Assembly: GCA_010093485.1 (NCBI GenBank)
Contig: MU001495.1
Coordinates: forward strand, 1,116,001 to 1,180,000
Direction: 5' to 3'
Length of the DNA: 64,000 nucleotides
DNA from: Karstenula rhodostoma CBS 690.94
Lineage: Eukaryota; Ascomycota; Dothideomycetes; Pleosporales; Didymosphaeriaceae
Positions 34,195 through 45,192 of this stretch are shown here, one piece after another. Below the pieces are notes generated by a model. It saw only the letters and a list, made by a program, of their open reading frames with translations, ran no database searches and was not told the origin of the DNA. The translations under genes and the position numbers were made by a program. Each line of letters begins with the position of its first letter. Positions within the stretch are counted from its first letter, which is position 1.

Positions 34195-34563
34195 ATGTGT
34201 TTCGGCGACAGCACCAAGCACAAGCTTCGTATCCACGAGCAATCGAGGGATGAGTACCGCGGCACGAGATATGGCCCAACCCACTCGTACTACCCGGCGC
34301 ATTACTATGCTCGACCTCCCATCGGACATCAGCACCACACGCTCCAGCACAGGCAACACCATCACGGCCACTTCGGACACAACCATCGTCACTCTTATGC
34401 CCTTCCCTCTCGCCAGGCTCTCGTGCCCGCTGGAATCAACTATGGGCCTCACAGGTATCAGGCCGGAGGTAGGGCTCTGATGCCGAGCCCAACTACTATG
34501 GTGAGTCGCACTTTCCCTGCCTTCTTTCGTTTGTCATGCAGCACACCGCCGCCCGCTCCGTAA
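34195..34563 (+). CDS. Small His/Tyr-rich hypothetical protein
   Basis: Family not recognised. From the ATG at 34195 (MCFGDSTKHKLRIHEQSRDE) the frame is hydrophilic and very rich in His, Tyr and Arg (GHQHHTLQHRQHHHGHFGHN), ending GGRALMPSPTTM at a strong donor, ATG|GTGAGT (34501). Without splicing it runs 122 aa to 34563. With splicing to 34542 or 34567 the C terminus differs. His-rich composition could mean metal binding, which is inference. Short fungal proteins beginning MCFG or MCWG are familiar to me as uncharacterised. It lies 250 nt upstream of another Tyr/Gly-rich gene on the same strand. Confidence 0.45.
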   Translation: MCFGDSTKHKLRIHEQSRDEYRGTRYGPTHSYYPAHYYARPPIGHQHHTLQHRQHHHGHFGHNHRHSYALPSRQALVPAGINYGPHRYQAGGRALMPSPTTMVSRTFPAFFRLSCSTPPPAP

Positions 34564-34814
34564 TAGGTCAAATATCGCTCGTGGGTGATACCTGAGAGCT
34601 TGGACTGCAGTCTCCGGCCATTGCTGCCTGAAAGCCGTCTTTTCCCTTACCTTTACCTTGCCTTTCTTTCTGCCCACCCGCGACTTCTGTATCGGACAGT
34701 CTCATTACCCCTCACTCCTGTCCTTTCCTTTCCCACACCCAAATCAATCCTCCCATCTACCCTGTCACACGCAACATTTCCGCACTCTTCAATCGTCGAA
34801 ACACATCCCGCACG

Positions 34815-35651
34815 ATGGACAATCTTGGCCAACCCAAACCCCGCCACCAATACGTCCTCTACCCTCAGGCCGGCCGCCGCGGGATTCTGGTGCACAACGG
34901 CCAATACCAGAACGGCGCGCCCTATGTTGGCAGCACCAGCGGCATGGGCATGGGCATGGGAGGTGGCATGGGCATGATGGGCTATGGTGGCATGGGTATG
35001 GGCTATCCTGCGGTAAATGCTCACATCTCACCTCTGTACTACGGCCCGAATGTCTCCCGCAGCACCTACAGCAACTACGCTGGCTTCATGGGCGGCTACA
35101 CGGGCCTGAGTTACGGCGTCTCCGCTTATCCCACGTATTCCTACTCTTATCCCTACATTTCCCCATACGCCTTTGGATACGGGTGTGGTATGTATGCTAA
35201 CTACTACCACCCGTATCAGAGGACCTACTACGGCATGAACCCCGTCATGGCTGGCGGCGCCTACTCGCACTCTTACCCCGGCTCAACTACCATCATCCCG
35301 CCTTCTACCACGACGTATACCACGGTCACGAACTCCGCAGTCCCCGTCCCCGTGGCGACTTCAACTGCAACAAGCACGACCCGAGTGCGTCCGCATGTCC
35401 ACTCTCCGCCGACGGTTGCCGTGTCCCGCGATGACGTCCAGTACGAAAATCGGCGTGTCGCCATGGAGCGGGGCTCTTACGATCCCAAGCCCATCAAGCC
35501 CGCCAGCGCACGCCCGGACGACCCGTTCTGGTGCATGGAGCGCACCGGCGAGTGGCACCTGCGTACCTACTACCAGATCGAGAACGAGTGCTATCCGGGC
35601 CGCTGGCTCATGGACGCCGAGCATGGTTTCCTTGTCTTCCACCGACAGTGA
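34815..35651 (+). CDS. Gly/Met/Tyr-rich low-complexity protein
   Basis: Single exon, 278 aa, family not recognised. After MDNLGQPKPRHQYVLYPQAG comes a Gly-Met tract (GMGMGMGGGMGMMGYGGMGM) at about residues 43-62, then many Tyr-containing segments (SYSYPYISPYAFGYGCGMYA) and a Thr/Ser/Val-rich linker. The last 70 residues are ordinary in composition and may fold (DDPFWCMERTGEWHLRTYYQ, then NECYPGRWLMDAEHGFLVFH). No signal peptide or membrane helix is clear. The Gly/Tyr tract could drive self-association; that is inference. The frame has no interruption and ends naturally with TGA. Confidence 0.65.
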   Translation: MDNLGQPKPRHQYVLYPQAGRRGILVHNGQYQNGAPYVGSTSGMGMGMGGGMGMMGYGGMGMGYPAVNAHISPLYYGPNVSRSTYSNYAGFMGGYTGLSYGVSAYPTYSYSYPYISPYAFGYGCGMYANYYHPYQRTYYGMNPVMAGGAYSHSYPGSTTIIPPSTTTYTTVTNSAVPVPVATSTATSTTRVRPHVHSPPTVAVSRDDVQYENRRVAMERGSYDPKPIKPASARPDDPFWCMERTGEWHLRTYYQIENECYPGRWLMDAEHGFLVFHRQ

Positions 35652-36279
35652 AGGTAGCGGGGCTAGGAAGAGCTAGAGCAACCGGGAAAACTTGATGCCA
35701 GGGAGGATTCCCCATGATTGGATGGCTAGTAAAGTGGCCGTGGCTGTTTCGTCTCTTCTTTGGATTCAGCCCATTCGCTGAATCACAAAGCGGTTCAGAA
35801 GACGTGTAGGTATATTCCTTTCATCCAAGAGCACGAGACCCTCAATCTACTCGGCACCCGGTGGTGGACTTTATTTTCTGCGCTTATAACCTCTGGATTC
35901 GGTTCAGGTTTCTTAGCGGTACTGCAGTATCATGGCGTTCGTCGGCGTTGTCGGTTTGCATTTTGTGGGGGGATTCTGCTGGGTCCTTCGACGGGGTTTC
36001 AGAGCGACATGTTCCTGAATGATGCGGTTTTTGGGACTAGCATGGACGAACGACATACTGATTACGCCAATCGATAGACCCATAACATCTTGAATTATCT
36101 CATTTCATTTCAATCACAGCTCTTGCCATGTGCAACACCCTTCTCTTTTAAAGAGACCCCCGATCGCTATCATCGCATGCTCCCTAGCTTCTTCTGCCAG
36201 TACTCAATTATCCTCGGGCGCCGCACCGTCTACACGCTCGCCATCGCCCATGTTATATTGTATACGACGACCTCACACC
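35652..36279. other. Intergenic between convergent genes, 0.63 kb
   Basis: Nothing gene-like is seen. It should contain both 3' UTRs. Confidence 0.5.
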
Positions 36280-36990
36280 TCACATCTTCTCGCCCTGAAT
36301 CGTAGCCACAACCTTCCTCGAATGCCTACTCGCCCTAAACTCCAAATACCAAATCCCCTGCCACGTCCCCGTGTTCAGCCTGCCGTCGGTAATCGGAATG
36401 GTGACGCTCGCCCCGACCAGGGCGCTCTTCACATGCGCAGGCATATCGTCGGCGCCCTCGGCGTCGTGACGATACAGCCCGCCCTTCCTATCCTCGGGGA
36501 CAATGCGGTCCAGCGCGTCGCTCATGTCTGCGCGGACATCCTCGTCCCAGTTCTCGTTGAGGGAGAGGGCGCACGAGGTGTGCTGGATGAAGAGGTGGAG
36601 GAGGCCTGTTTTGTAGGTTTTCAGTTCGGGGAGGTCGCGCACGATGGTGTCGGTGATGAGGTAGGAGCCGCGCGATTTGGAGGGGAGCGTGAGGGTTTTT
36701 TGGAACCTGGGGAGGGCGGTTAGCTTTGCGGGGCGCGGACTGGAGTGGATTGGGATTGGGATGGCAAGAGGAGGGGAGCTGTACCAAGACATTGTGGTTG
36801 GTGGCGCGCAGATGTTGGGCGCAGAGCACCAGACGGGCGGCGCGTGGGGTGGTGGCGGCGGGAAGATGTAGTTGTAGGGCGACCAGGTGAGCCTGATGAA
36901 GAGGCTGGGGAAGAGCGCGAGGAAGAAGCCGCAGAGGATGAGGAAGGTGGTGCAGTGGCTGATTGTGCCTTGTGGATGTGCGGGCGGCAT
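36280..36990 (-). CDS. YjbQ/UPF0047-family protein with N-terminal membrane anchor
   Basis: Single exon, 236 aa from 36990. The C-terminal 145 residues match the UPF0047 (YjbQ) fold: LPSKSRGSYLITDTI, then LLHLFIQHTSCALSLNENWD, then DDMPAHVKSALVGASVTIPI and GRLNTGTWQGIWYLEFR. The HTS and DDMPAH motifs hold the conserved histidines. Bacterial YjbQ was linked to a secondary thiamine-phosphate-synthase activity; the eukaryotic role is not established. Unusually, the first 45 residues form a hydrophobic segment (FLILCGFFLALFPSLFIRL). If translation starts instead at the internal Met (36792, MSWYSSPPLAI), the anchor is absent and the protein has the usual size (170 aa). I cannot decide between the two. 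Confidence 0.82.
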   Translation of the reverse strand: MPPAHPQGTISHCTTFLILCGFFLALFPSLFIRLTWSPYNYIFPPPPPHAPPVWCSAPNICAPPTTMSWYSSPPLAIPIPIHSSPRPAKLTALPRFQKTLTLPSKSRGSYLITDTIVRDLPELKTYKTGLLHLFIQHTSCALSLNENWDEDVRADMSDALDRIVPEDRKGGLYRHDAEGADDMPAHVKSALVGASVTIPITDGRLNTGTWQGIWYLEFRASRHSRKVVATIQGEKM

Positions 36991-37226
36991 TGGGTCGTCG
37001 GCGGATTAATTGTCGAGTGCGGCTTGCAGGTGATGTCACTTTGCGCGCGAGGTGGGGCAGGGTTCAGAAGCGCGAGTACACGACCTTGAGGTTTTTGAAA
37101 CATTACTTGAAAATAGGTCCTAGCTAGACTCCTGTTCAGAAGTAGTCTGCATGCTGGGGATATCTCGAATTGAGAAAGTCCTTAACTAGAAGCGGAATGT
37201 TTCCTTACTCAGACCATATATTCCAC

Positions 37227-39654
37227 TCAGAGGGCCCTCCTCAACCCCTCATGTTTCACAATCCATCCTCCATTTTTTGGCACACCAGGCGCATCGCCCT
37301 TCGACCCAGCCCATCCTCCAACCACATACGCAAGCGCATATAAGAATCCAGCATTTCCCGGAATAAACGGCGCTGGCGTGCCCCCGTCACCGCCCCGAAT
37401 CGCAAAGCCGGCGTCATCAAACCTCCAGTAATCATACGCTGTAAGGTGGTACATTGCCCTCTCCGGATTGCCTATCCTCGCGCTGTTGATGGCCAAAACG
37501 GGGCGGCCCCATCCGCGGATCTTGTCGTCTGTCCAAACCTGCGCAACCTTGTCTGCGGTGGCCAAGGCGATCTTGGGATCGACGGCGGCCGTGTCGGGTA
37601 AGATGCCTTGGAGCATGATGAGGCTGCGCGGGTCACCTGTAAGCTTGGTGTCGTTCCACCACGAGCTGTTGAGGCCGTCGTAGACGGCATACAGACCGCC
37701 TGCTTGCGGCGGAGGAGCAAGGTTCGCGGCAACGTGCGTCCACCTGTCGGGAATACGCTGCCCGAGCTTGCGCTTCCACTCCCGAGCGGCATCGAGACCA
37801 TAACGCCAGTATGCAATCTCATACGCGAGGTTGCGCGTAGAGTTTGGTGGTGTGTTCTCCGTCACGCCATAGGAAGGAGGACCAAGATCGTATTTCCCCG
37901 TGCTGGCATTCAAACCAGCGTACGATGCTATGTAGTTCGCCGTCTCGGTGAGAACCCGATCCCAACGTTCCAAGGTATTGCGTGTCGGAGACGCTTGGTA
38001 CGCGAGCTGCGCGAGATACATAGGGTGAGGCTGTTGCCACAGTAGTACGCCATTGATGTCACCTGGGGAATTGATTCCGTAGATGGGATCGGTCATCTTT
38101 GGCCATCGAGCGCCTTCCCAGCCCATGGATTTGGCCCGAGCCAGCGACGACGGCAGTAGTCTCTCATAGAGTCCAGGGAATATATTGTCAAAGTATTTCT
38201 GCTTGCCCCATGTTGCCCAGTGTGCGTTATGCCATATGACCATTTCCATGTGGAATTTACCTGCACAGGTTGTAAGTTTCAAGTCAATGCCCGACCAATT
38301 GCCCTTCACTTACCGTACCACCCGTTGTTCATCAGCCCACTCTCCTGGGGCGACTGATCCTTCGCGGCACTGTTCACTCGAACGTGATACTGAGAAGTAA
38401 CGATCCTACGCTGCAACTCTGTCGCATTCGGGTTCGAAGACGCAGTGAAGTCGACGAAACCTCCCTCCTGCCAATACCTGTTCCACTCAAGTTTGTTTCG
38501 TTTTTGAACGGTGGAGGGTAGTGGTGGCGTGCGCCGGTCAGGTGAGAAATGCGCTGTGAAAGAGATGCTCGAGGACATCTTGGAAGAAGGCTTGAGGGTG
38601 TACCGATGTGCAGTAGTAGATTTTGAGCCTTCAGGCTCGTTGCGTGTGAGCTCCAGAGCTGATTGTGCTGGCCATCTCAAATTCGCGAAGTACGATGTCT
38701 CTTGCAATTGGTGCTTGATGCTTGCGGTGCCTGCCTTGTCGTTTTTGGCTGTAACAGAGGTTGTATGGTTCAGGGGAAAGTCGTAAACACCCGCAAAAAC
38801 CTGCAACCTGTGAGTATACCGAAAGTTCCGAAGGCATCATACTGCTCACCTCGTACTTGTAAGCTGTGGTATGGATAGGTGGATACGGAAAATCCAATTC
38901 TACTCCTAGGTCATGGCTTTTGACTAGATTAGACTCTATCTTGAACACCACAGCGTCTTCATCGAAATCGCCTTGGGTGGTGACTTTCACATCTTTCCCA
39001 TGAATTTGGAACGTTGAGATGATGATGCCATTCCAAAGGTCCAGAACTTGCTTAGGTTGCGTGATCTGAGATGATGAGATGGTAGCGCCTTTATACGTAA
39101 GCCCTATGCGTCCGAGATTGATACGGTTCGGGTTGCTGATCAGCCATTGCGTTGCCTGCTTGAGGCTGGCGTCGGGCAAGTCGTAGTAAACTTGGCGGCC
39201 GTAGGTCTCCCGTGGGACGCCATGGTAGTCGGATGGTAGTTCACTAAACATTGACTGATCAATCTACGTCTCAAAGTGACATGCAGGAATCTTGCCGCAC
39301 CCGTTCGATGGAAGTGAATCGTTGTGCCAAGCCCAGCTTGACAAGGTGTTAAATGGTAGAAATGTCTCATCATAAGTTAGGTATGTCTTTAGTCTACAGG
39401 TCGGATTGCTATTACCTGCATGCCGGTGCTGTCGACGTTAAAAGCGAAGTTTCCATTTCCGACTTGAAGTGGAGTCGTTTCGTTATCGATCAGGTTCGTA
39501 CGGATGATATTGAAACTTGATACAATGTGTTTCCTGCAATTGATCAGCTATGCTAATTGATAACCACTCGTTCAAAATACCGGTCGATTCGCGCAGTGGC
39601 GAGATTCGGTACCAGCAACAGACAACATCCTGCAGCAACTTGATTCACTCGCAT
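37227..39654 (-). CDS. Secreted six-hairpin glycosidase (GH65/GH95-like)
   Basis: Exons 39654..39581, 39533..39416, 39365..39301, 39243..38850, 38800..38314 and 38260..37227 give 723 aa. A signal peptide (MRVNQVAAGCCLLLVPNLAT) starts the protein. The N-terminal beta-rich part has PLQVGNGNFAFNVDSTGMQ and TLSSWAWHNDSLP. The (alpha/alpha)6 part has FHMEMVIWHNAHWATWGKQK, GWEGARWPKM and NDINGVLLWQQPHPMYLAQL-like text (GDINGVLLWQQPHPM in the sequence). These resemble the six-hairpin glycosidases of the GH65/GH95 type, which act on short glycans; substrate unknown. Intron 39300..39244 (57 nt, donor GTGCGG, acceptor TTTAG) is needed: read through, a TAG appears at about 39270. It is downstream of a Zn2Cys6 regulator on the same strand, 234 nt away, which suggests regulation by it. 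Confidence 0.78.
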
Positions 39655-39888
39655 CTTGAGATTGGACCCCAATGATGAAGAAGATGTATCAGTTCACAAC
39701 GTCAGAATATTCAAAGAACCTTTTTGTACATATCGTTAGTGTAGTAAGGATGACATCCGGGGTAAATGTGACCGAATGCAACCAACCCCTCATCGCTTAA
39801 GGTCGATCGCAGCGCTGCAGGCCTAGTTGCAAACTCATGACTCGGTTGTATCCTTATTTTTCCGTCTTGATTCCACAATAGCCGAGCC

Positions 39889-41400
39889 TCATGCAAGGTC
39901 TACTTCGCGACCGCGTCTTCGTAGGATGACCTGGATGCAGTCGACTTTAAGGCCGCCCATTTTTTCAGCATCCTTGACAGCCCACACGTCCTCTATATCC
40001 CTCAGGACTCGTTTCAGGCTGGGAAATTTTCTCGACTCATACATCGCTCGAAATCGCTCGCGGACAAAATATCGCTGCGTGGCATTCAAGGCTTCGCACC
40101 CGGCGGTGAATAGAGGCCAGACATGGGACGAAGCGAGTGGTGAGTCGACTGGGACCTGCTCAATGTAGGCAAGGCATTCTTGAACGTGTTTGAGTGTTGT
40201 AGGATTTGGGGAACCCATGTCTAGCCAGACGCGGTAAAGGTAGATAAACGCAGCGTGGCGGTACGCTTCCGCAGTGAAGCTAATGTCTAGAGTTATCGTG
40301 TCTAGATCGAATGTCAGGTTCGACAGTGTTTGCTGGAGCTGGACACCCAGATTGAAGTTATCGCCTTGGAGATCCGAAGTTTGCGAAAGCAGTCTTTCCG
40401 CTTTCGCTGCTTCGTGAAATTTGCTAATGTGTGCGACAACTTGCAAGATTTCCGCTATGCTGCTCATCTTCGCCGAGCCCTCAATAGCGGTAAATTCCGC
40501 GCCGTGCACATCAAGGGGTGAAGACCCTCTGGAGACTGAGGAGAGTATGTCGTGGTAGGCATAAAGACTGTTCAGGAATTGTGCGCTTGACGAGGTACTG
40601 TTGCTGGACCGCGCTTTTCTTCGTGCGATTATGGCTCTTGCTCCGGTGAGATGGTTTGCCGCGTGCGCCTCTTCCTCATCACCAAAGAGTCGGGCAAATA
40701 TCTGCATCATCATGACAGTCGCCAATGTAGGATCTGCATTAGCCTGGTGCGGGTCCTCGATCGCCTCCTGTAATAGGTGAATAGCTTCGTGTTGATGCTT
40801 GTATGCCTCAAATCGAAGCGTTGTATCGCCAGACACTAAGCCGAAGTGTGTTGCGGCCATGGACAAGACGGTCGACTGTAGTGCACCCCGCACATAAGTC
40901 ATGGATGCAAGATGAACCTGAAATGAGCTTGTCCCTCCATCTTTCGGAGCAGCCGATATGAGTGGCGCTAATTGCTTGAGCCAGTAATGCAGAAGTCGTT
41001 GGTTCGTATGCGATAGACCTGGGTGCAATGATGGGCTCACCGTGGGAGTCAATGCCCACTCGAAAGAATCGTGAGAGGATGCAACACTTGCTGGTGTTGG
41101 CGCAGACATAATACTGAAAACTGAAATAGAGCTAGTAGCCGATTTAGGACTGTTGGTAGATACCATCCCCACCGACTGGCTTCGTTTCGCAGGGCGTTTG
41201 CGTGGAGTTGGGGCGGCGGAAGTCGCAATCTTCCATTTCAATTTTACACCGTAGCCTTTGCACTCTTTCTTCAGTCTCGTACATCTTCCACAGCTCGGTT
41301 TTTGCTCATCGCATTTATAGCCCGCCTCCCGACAAGTCCAGCATCCAGTTCGTGATCTCGTATGACCAGCCATTGTAAGGAAGTCAGCCCCGGGATGCAA
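39889..41400 (-). CDS. Zn2Cys6 transcription factor
   Basis: Single exon, 503 aa from 41400 (the Met at 41373, MAGHTRSRTGCWTCREAGYK, is the likelier start). The binuclear zinc cluster CWTCREAGYKCDEQKPSC followed by GRC...KKEC is the Cx2Cx6Cx5-9Cx2Cx6C pattern that binds CGG-type DNA sites. A basic linker with KRPAKRSQSVG and a Ser/Thr-rich stretch follow, then a helical middle region (LLHYWLKQLAPLISAAPKDG, LSMAATHFGLVSGDTTL) as in the fungal-specific TF domain of the Pfam Fungal_trans_2 kind. The C terminus ends with RRRGREVDLA. It lies just upstream of and reads in the same direction as the secreted glycosidase, so a local activator role is plausible but unproven. Confidence 0.86.
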   Translation of the reverse strand: MHPGADFLTMAGHTRSRTGCWTCREAGYKCDEQKPSCGRCTRLKKECKGYGVKLKWKIATSAAPTPRKRPAKRSQSVGMVSTNSPKSATSSISVFSIMSAPTPASVASSHDSFEWALTPTVSPSLHPGLSHTNQRLLHYWLKQLAPLISAAPKDGGTSSFQVHLASMTYVRGALQSTVLSMAATHFGLVSGDTTLRFEAYKHQHEAIHLLQEAIEDPHQANADPTLATVMMMQIFARLFGDEEEAHAANHLTGARAIIARRKARSSNSTSSSAQFLNSLYAYHDILSSVSRGSSPLDVHGAEFTAIEGSAKMSSIAEILQVVAHISKFHEAAKAERLLSQTSDLQGDNFNLGVQLQQTLSNLTFDLDTITLDISFTAEAYRHAAFIYLYRVWLDMGSPNPTTLKHVQECLAYIEQVPVDSPLASSHVWPLFTAGCEALNATQRYFVRERFRAMYESRKFPSLKRVLRDIEDVWAVKDAEKMGGLKVDCIQVILRRRGREVDLA

Positions 41401-42954
41401 TCATTATCAACAATTCCATCAATTGGTTATCGTCGCTATGTCTTTCCATTAGAAAACAACCCAGAAGAGGGAAACCTCCATCGACTTGGCGAGAGGCGGA
41501 GGTAGGAAGTAGAAGGGTGCTCATGTGGAGAACCTTCGAAATTGGTCTAAAAGCGGCAAGTGGGCCCTGGCCACGCGACCTCGTGTGAAATCGAGCCGAT
41601 CGAATCTAGAACATCACGAAAGTCTGGAGAATAGCTGTGAAGACATTGAAATTGGAGTATTCAATGGCAGGTAAAAATGAAACGAATACCGAATATACAT
41701 AGTTTACCATTATCTTTGGCAGTGTCGCTCTCCGTGTGCACCCCCATCGTAGTCACCCGCAGCTGCCTTAATCCCACAGTATTCAGCCGCACGCCATGAG
41801 CAACGTAGTGCTCTCATACACCCTCGGGAGCCACGAGAGCTCTAAAAGTCTCAGTCCTGCGAAGGCTGCATCACTGCACTTGTCGTATTCTCACCAACCG
41901 GATTGCCATGCAGCTGAATATCCTCAAACTTATACACGTTTTGCAGCACTCATTCCAGGGGGTCCATGATATACATGAAGTGCATCTCGTGGAAGATTAC
42001 TGGAGAAGCTCACATCATAGATATCCCTCCTGGTGGCAGGTTGTACCATCTGCGCATAACGTTTGCGTTTGGCGCCTTAATCTTTGTGTCCGCGTTTGGA
42101 CAATGATTTGGTTGGGAAACCCAGATGTCCCATCTCCACTTTAGATAGTGCCTTGGTTCGTACTCGACAATAGACCTATAGGCGATCTTATCTTCTTTGC
42201 GTGATCTCATGGCTTGAGGTTTTGGCTTTCGTTCCCAGCCGATAAGAGGGCGGAAGTGAGTGACTTATGATATTTTTGCAAGCTTTGGCCTTCGACTGGC
42301 TGGAGGAACAATGATAATTAGGAGCGTTCAAGGAGAGGTTCAATCCTTTTCTAACGTCGGTGATTATTCCGGTTACGTACGTGCGATGATCTCTCCTTGG
42401 GGCGACTACTTGTATTAGTACTGCACAACGAGGTTTCTGAGCTTTGATCCGGATAAATCCATCGTGCGGAGATGTGTTAGAATGCTTTCATCCCAAATCA
42501 CGTAAGGTCTGATAATATTCCATATTGGGACTAGGTTGTTTGCTTGACTATTTGCTCATACACCGTCTGTAGGCAGAGACGATCATATCATCAAGTTCTG
42601 CCTACAACCAAGAAAATGCATCATTTGAATTTTCAAGAAAGGAGAAAAGCAGCGATCAATTCGAGAACGGCGTTTTTGGAGATACGAACGATACCTGGTA
42701 GGCATGAACTGTGTCGACGAGTGTGGTATTTGTGGGTGAGGTGCGGCTGACTAAGGTACTTCCTTCCCCAGATTCCCCACCTCCAACGCCTCGGTTCATC
42801 GGGAGCTTTCCGGGAATTGCTTAACCGTCTTTCGCGTCCCATCTACCATGTCGACGTCGACCTTGTATATAGTTTTAATGTACCGTGTTGCACCAAATCA
42901 CGCTCAGTTCCACCTGAATCCAAGCTAGCATTCCTCCAGTGAACATCAGACACC
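41401..42954. other. Divergent intergenic region, 1.55 kb
   Basis: No gene is supported; only short frames. It lies between genes that read away from each other and should hold both promoters. A GC-rich patch just upstream of the zinc-cluster gene and an AT-richer middle are the only visible features. Confidence 0.5.
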
Positions 42955-44251
42955 ATGGCAGATCAACCACCACCGCTCACAGGCATCCGGGTGCTCGAGT
43001 TCGCCGGCTTGGCGCCAGGTACATAACATGGCCCTATCAAAACACCCCAAAAACTTGCTGATACGAACTATGCAGGCCCCTTCGCAGGCATGCTCCTCGC
43101 CGACTACGGCGCCACTGTCCTCCGCCTCGACCGCCCTTCCCCTACGCCCCATCCCACCTCCGATCAACTCACGCGTCGCAAGACCTCCATCACCGTAAAC
43201 CTGAAGTCATCCTCCGCAATCGCCCTCGTTAAGAAACTTCTTCCCAATGTTGATGTCGTGATTGACCCCTTCCGGCCCGGTGTCCTGGAGAAACTTGGGC
43301 TGTCTCCCCAAGATGTCATGCTCAAGATCAACCCACGGCTGATCGTGGGTAGGATGACGGGCTTCAGGAGAGACGGAAAATACAGCATGATGGCTGGGCA
43401 CGACATCAATTATATTGCTGTGAGCGGGGTTTTGAGTTTATTCGGGAGGAAAGGAGAGAAGCCGTATCCGCCGGGGAACGTGGTTGGCGACTTTGCGGGC
43501 GGAGGCACGATGTGCTTTTTGGGGATATTACTAGCGCTGTTGGCGAGGGAGAAGAGTGGGAATGGTCAGGTGGTCGAGGCGAACATGGTAGATGGGAGTG
43601 CGGTGCTGGCGACGATGCCACGGCTGGGACTGAAGACGGAGGTTTGGAAGAGGGAACGGGGGACTAATATGCTGGACGGCGGGGCACCGTATTACGACAC
43701 GTACAAGACCAAGGATGGGAAGTACATGGCTGTGTGAGTTTCGCCTTGTTATCTTCCACTTCAGCACTGATAATATTAGTGGTGCGATCGAACCGCAGTT
43801 CTACGCTGCGCTGCTCAAGGGTCTTGGCCTCAAACCCTTAGACTTGCCAGGCGATCGCGACAATAGAGCAGACTGGGTCAAGCTCACAGACTTCTTCACC
43901 AAAGTGTTCAAGAAGAAGACACGCGCGGAGTGGGAATCCATCTTCGACGGCACAGACGCGTGCTGCACGCCGGTGATTACAAACGCGGAGCTGGAGGCAC
44001 AAGGCTTCGATCAGAGGCCCGCAGTCACACTCAGATCAACGCCTGGTTATGCTATACAAGAAGGGGATTCGGGGCGACCCGCTGCAGTGGGGCAAGACAT
44101 AGGCATTGAGGGCAGCGGCTGGGACGAGAAGGGCCTGGTGCCTGGAGCTGGTGGAGAAGAGACACTCGGGCGATGGCTAGGCTGGATGAAGGGCCGGCAG
44201 TACGACATCGAGAGCGGAGGACTCGTCCTGAAGGACTCGGCGAAACTGTAG
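42955..44251 (+). CDS. Family III CoA-transferase, alpha-methylacyl-CoA racemase type, peroxisomal
   Basis: Exons 42955..43018, 43076..43733 and 43780..44251 give 397 aa. The CaiB/BaiF pattern is [20 protein letters not shown] at the start, [17 protein letters not shown], and [16 protein letters not shown]. Residues H and D of GHDINY, D of ANMVDGS and E of GAIEPQFY match the catalytic His, Asp and Glu of racemases of the AMACR kind, which interconvert 2R and 2S methyl-branched acyl-CoAs before beta-oxidation. The C-terminal SAKL ends in AKL, a PTS1-type signal, which fits peroxisomal beta-oxidation. CoA-transferase activity on another acid is the alternative. All introns are GT-AG. Confidence 0.87.
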
Positions 44252-44324
44252 ATCTGTAATTGGAACGGCATTCTCAGCCAGTGACATTTGTACAAGTATT
44301 GATACACCCAAAGTATACATATGC

Positions 44325-45192
44325 TTACGGCCCCCTCCTCTTCCTCGCCTTCGGCTTTGCAGACTTCTTGCCTGCATTGCGCAACTTCTTGGCCTCCTCG
44401 TTGCGCTTCTTACGGGCCTGCGACTTGCGCCATGCCGCCCATCGGTCTCCCGGTACAAATTCCTTGACCTGCACGTTTGCCCTCTCAGCAACCCGTCCAA
44501 TATCGTAATTCGCGTGGCGGTACGCATAACCCTTGCCGACCGTCAATGTTGTCGCATTGCGCGCCGTTGCGGTGATGCTCGTCTCGCTGCCGGTCGCACC
44601 GCCCACCTGGAGGTCCGCAACTACAGTCTGTCCGTCCAACTCCTTGGGCTGCGGCTCGTTCTGCACTGCTACAAAACCAAGCCTTCTCCGTCGAGCGGCG
44701 TTCTGTGGGTAGGGAAGTTTGTCCGTCTTCTCGAGCGCGACACCAATGTACTGGCGCTTCGGGTGCAGCAAAGGGTCTTTGTAGTAGCGCACGTAGCCGG
44801 ATTCGGTGGCGAAGATGCAGTGGTCGCGTCCGAATTTGCAGTTCTCGCCCGGAAACCACGCCGTGCCGCGCTGGCGGAAGATGATGTTTCCCGGGATCAC
44901 GTATTCTCCTACAAACCACGCGTTAGCCCTCGATCCTCTGTCGAATGCAGTTATATGACTAGAGCGTACCTCCAGCCTTCTTCGCGCCCAGACGCTTTCC
45001 CGGTCCATCTTTTGCGCCGTTGGCTCGTCCTTGGGCCTGATGCGAAGCATGTCTTACAAAGGAGAGGGCTGGTGCCGGGGCGTGGGCAGCGGAGCCATTG
45101 GGGTGGCGGAGGACGTCGAGGACGCGCGAGGACGGGATCAGAGGCGACTTTGCGGCGGCGCGGACGGGCGCAAGTATCCGTGGGAGCAGCAT
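44325..45192 (-). CDS. MRP7: Mitochondrial ribosomal protein bL27m
   Basis: Exons 45192..44970 and 44908..44325 give 268 aa. The leader [20 protein letters not shown] is a typical presequence. It is followed by the L27 core: [20 protein letters not shown] and [20 protein letters not shown], then [15 protein letters not shown]. bL27 lies near the peptidyl-transferase centre of the large subunit. The long basic C-terminal extension ending [14 protein letters not shown] is normal in fungi, where the protein is longer than bacterial L27 (about 85 aa). The intron falls in the KKAGG|EYVIPG motif, with a GTACGC donor. It is convergent with the racemase gene, only 73 nt away. Confidence 0.92.

Noticed and set aside
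39241..39300. In-frame TAG suggesting the glycosidase is a pseudogene
   Set aside because: A 57-nt intron with GT and AG ends removes it, keeps the frame and matches the length of relatives.
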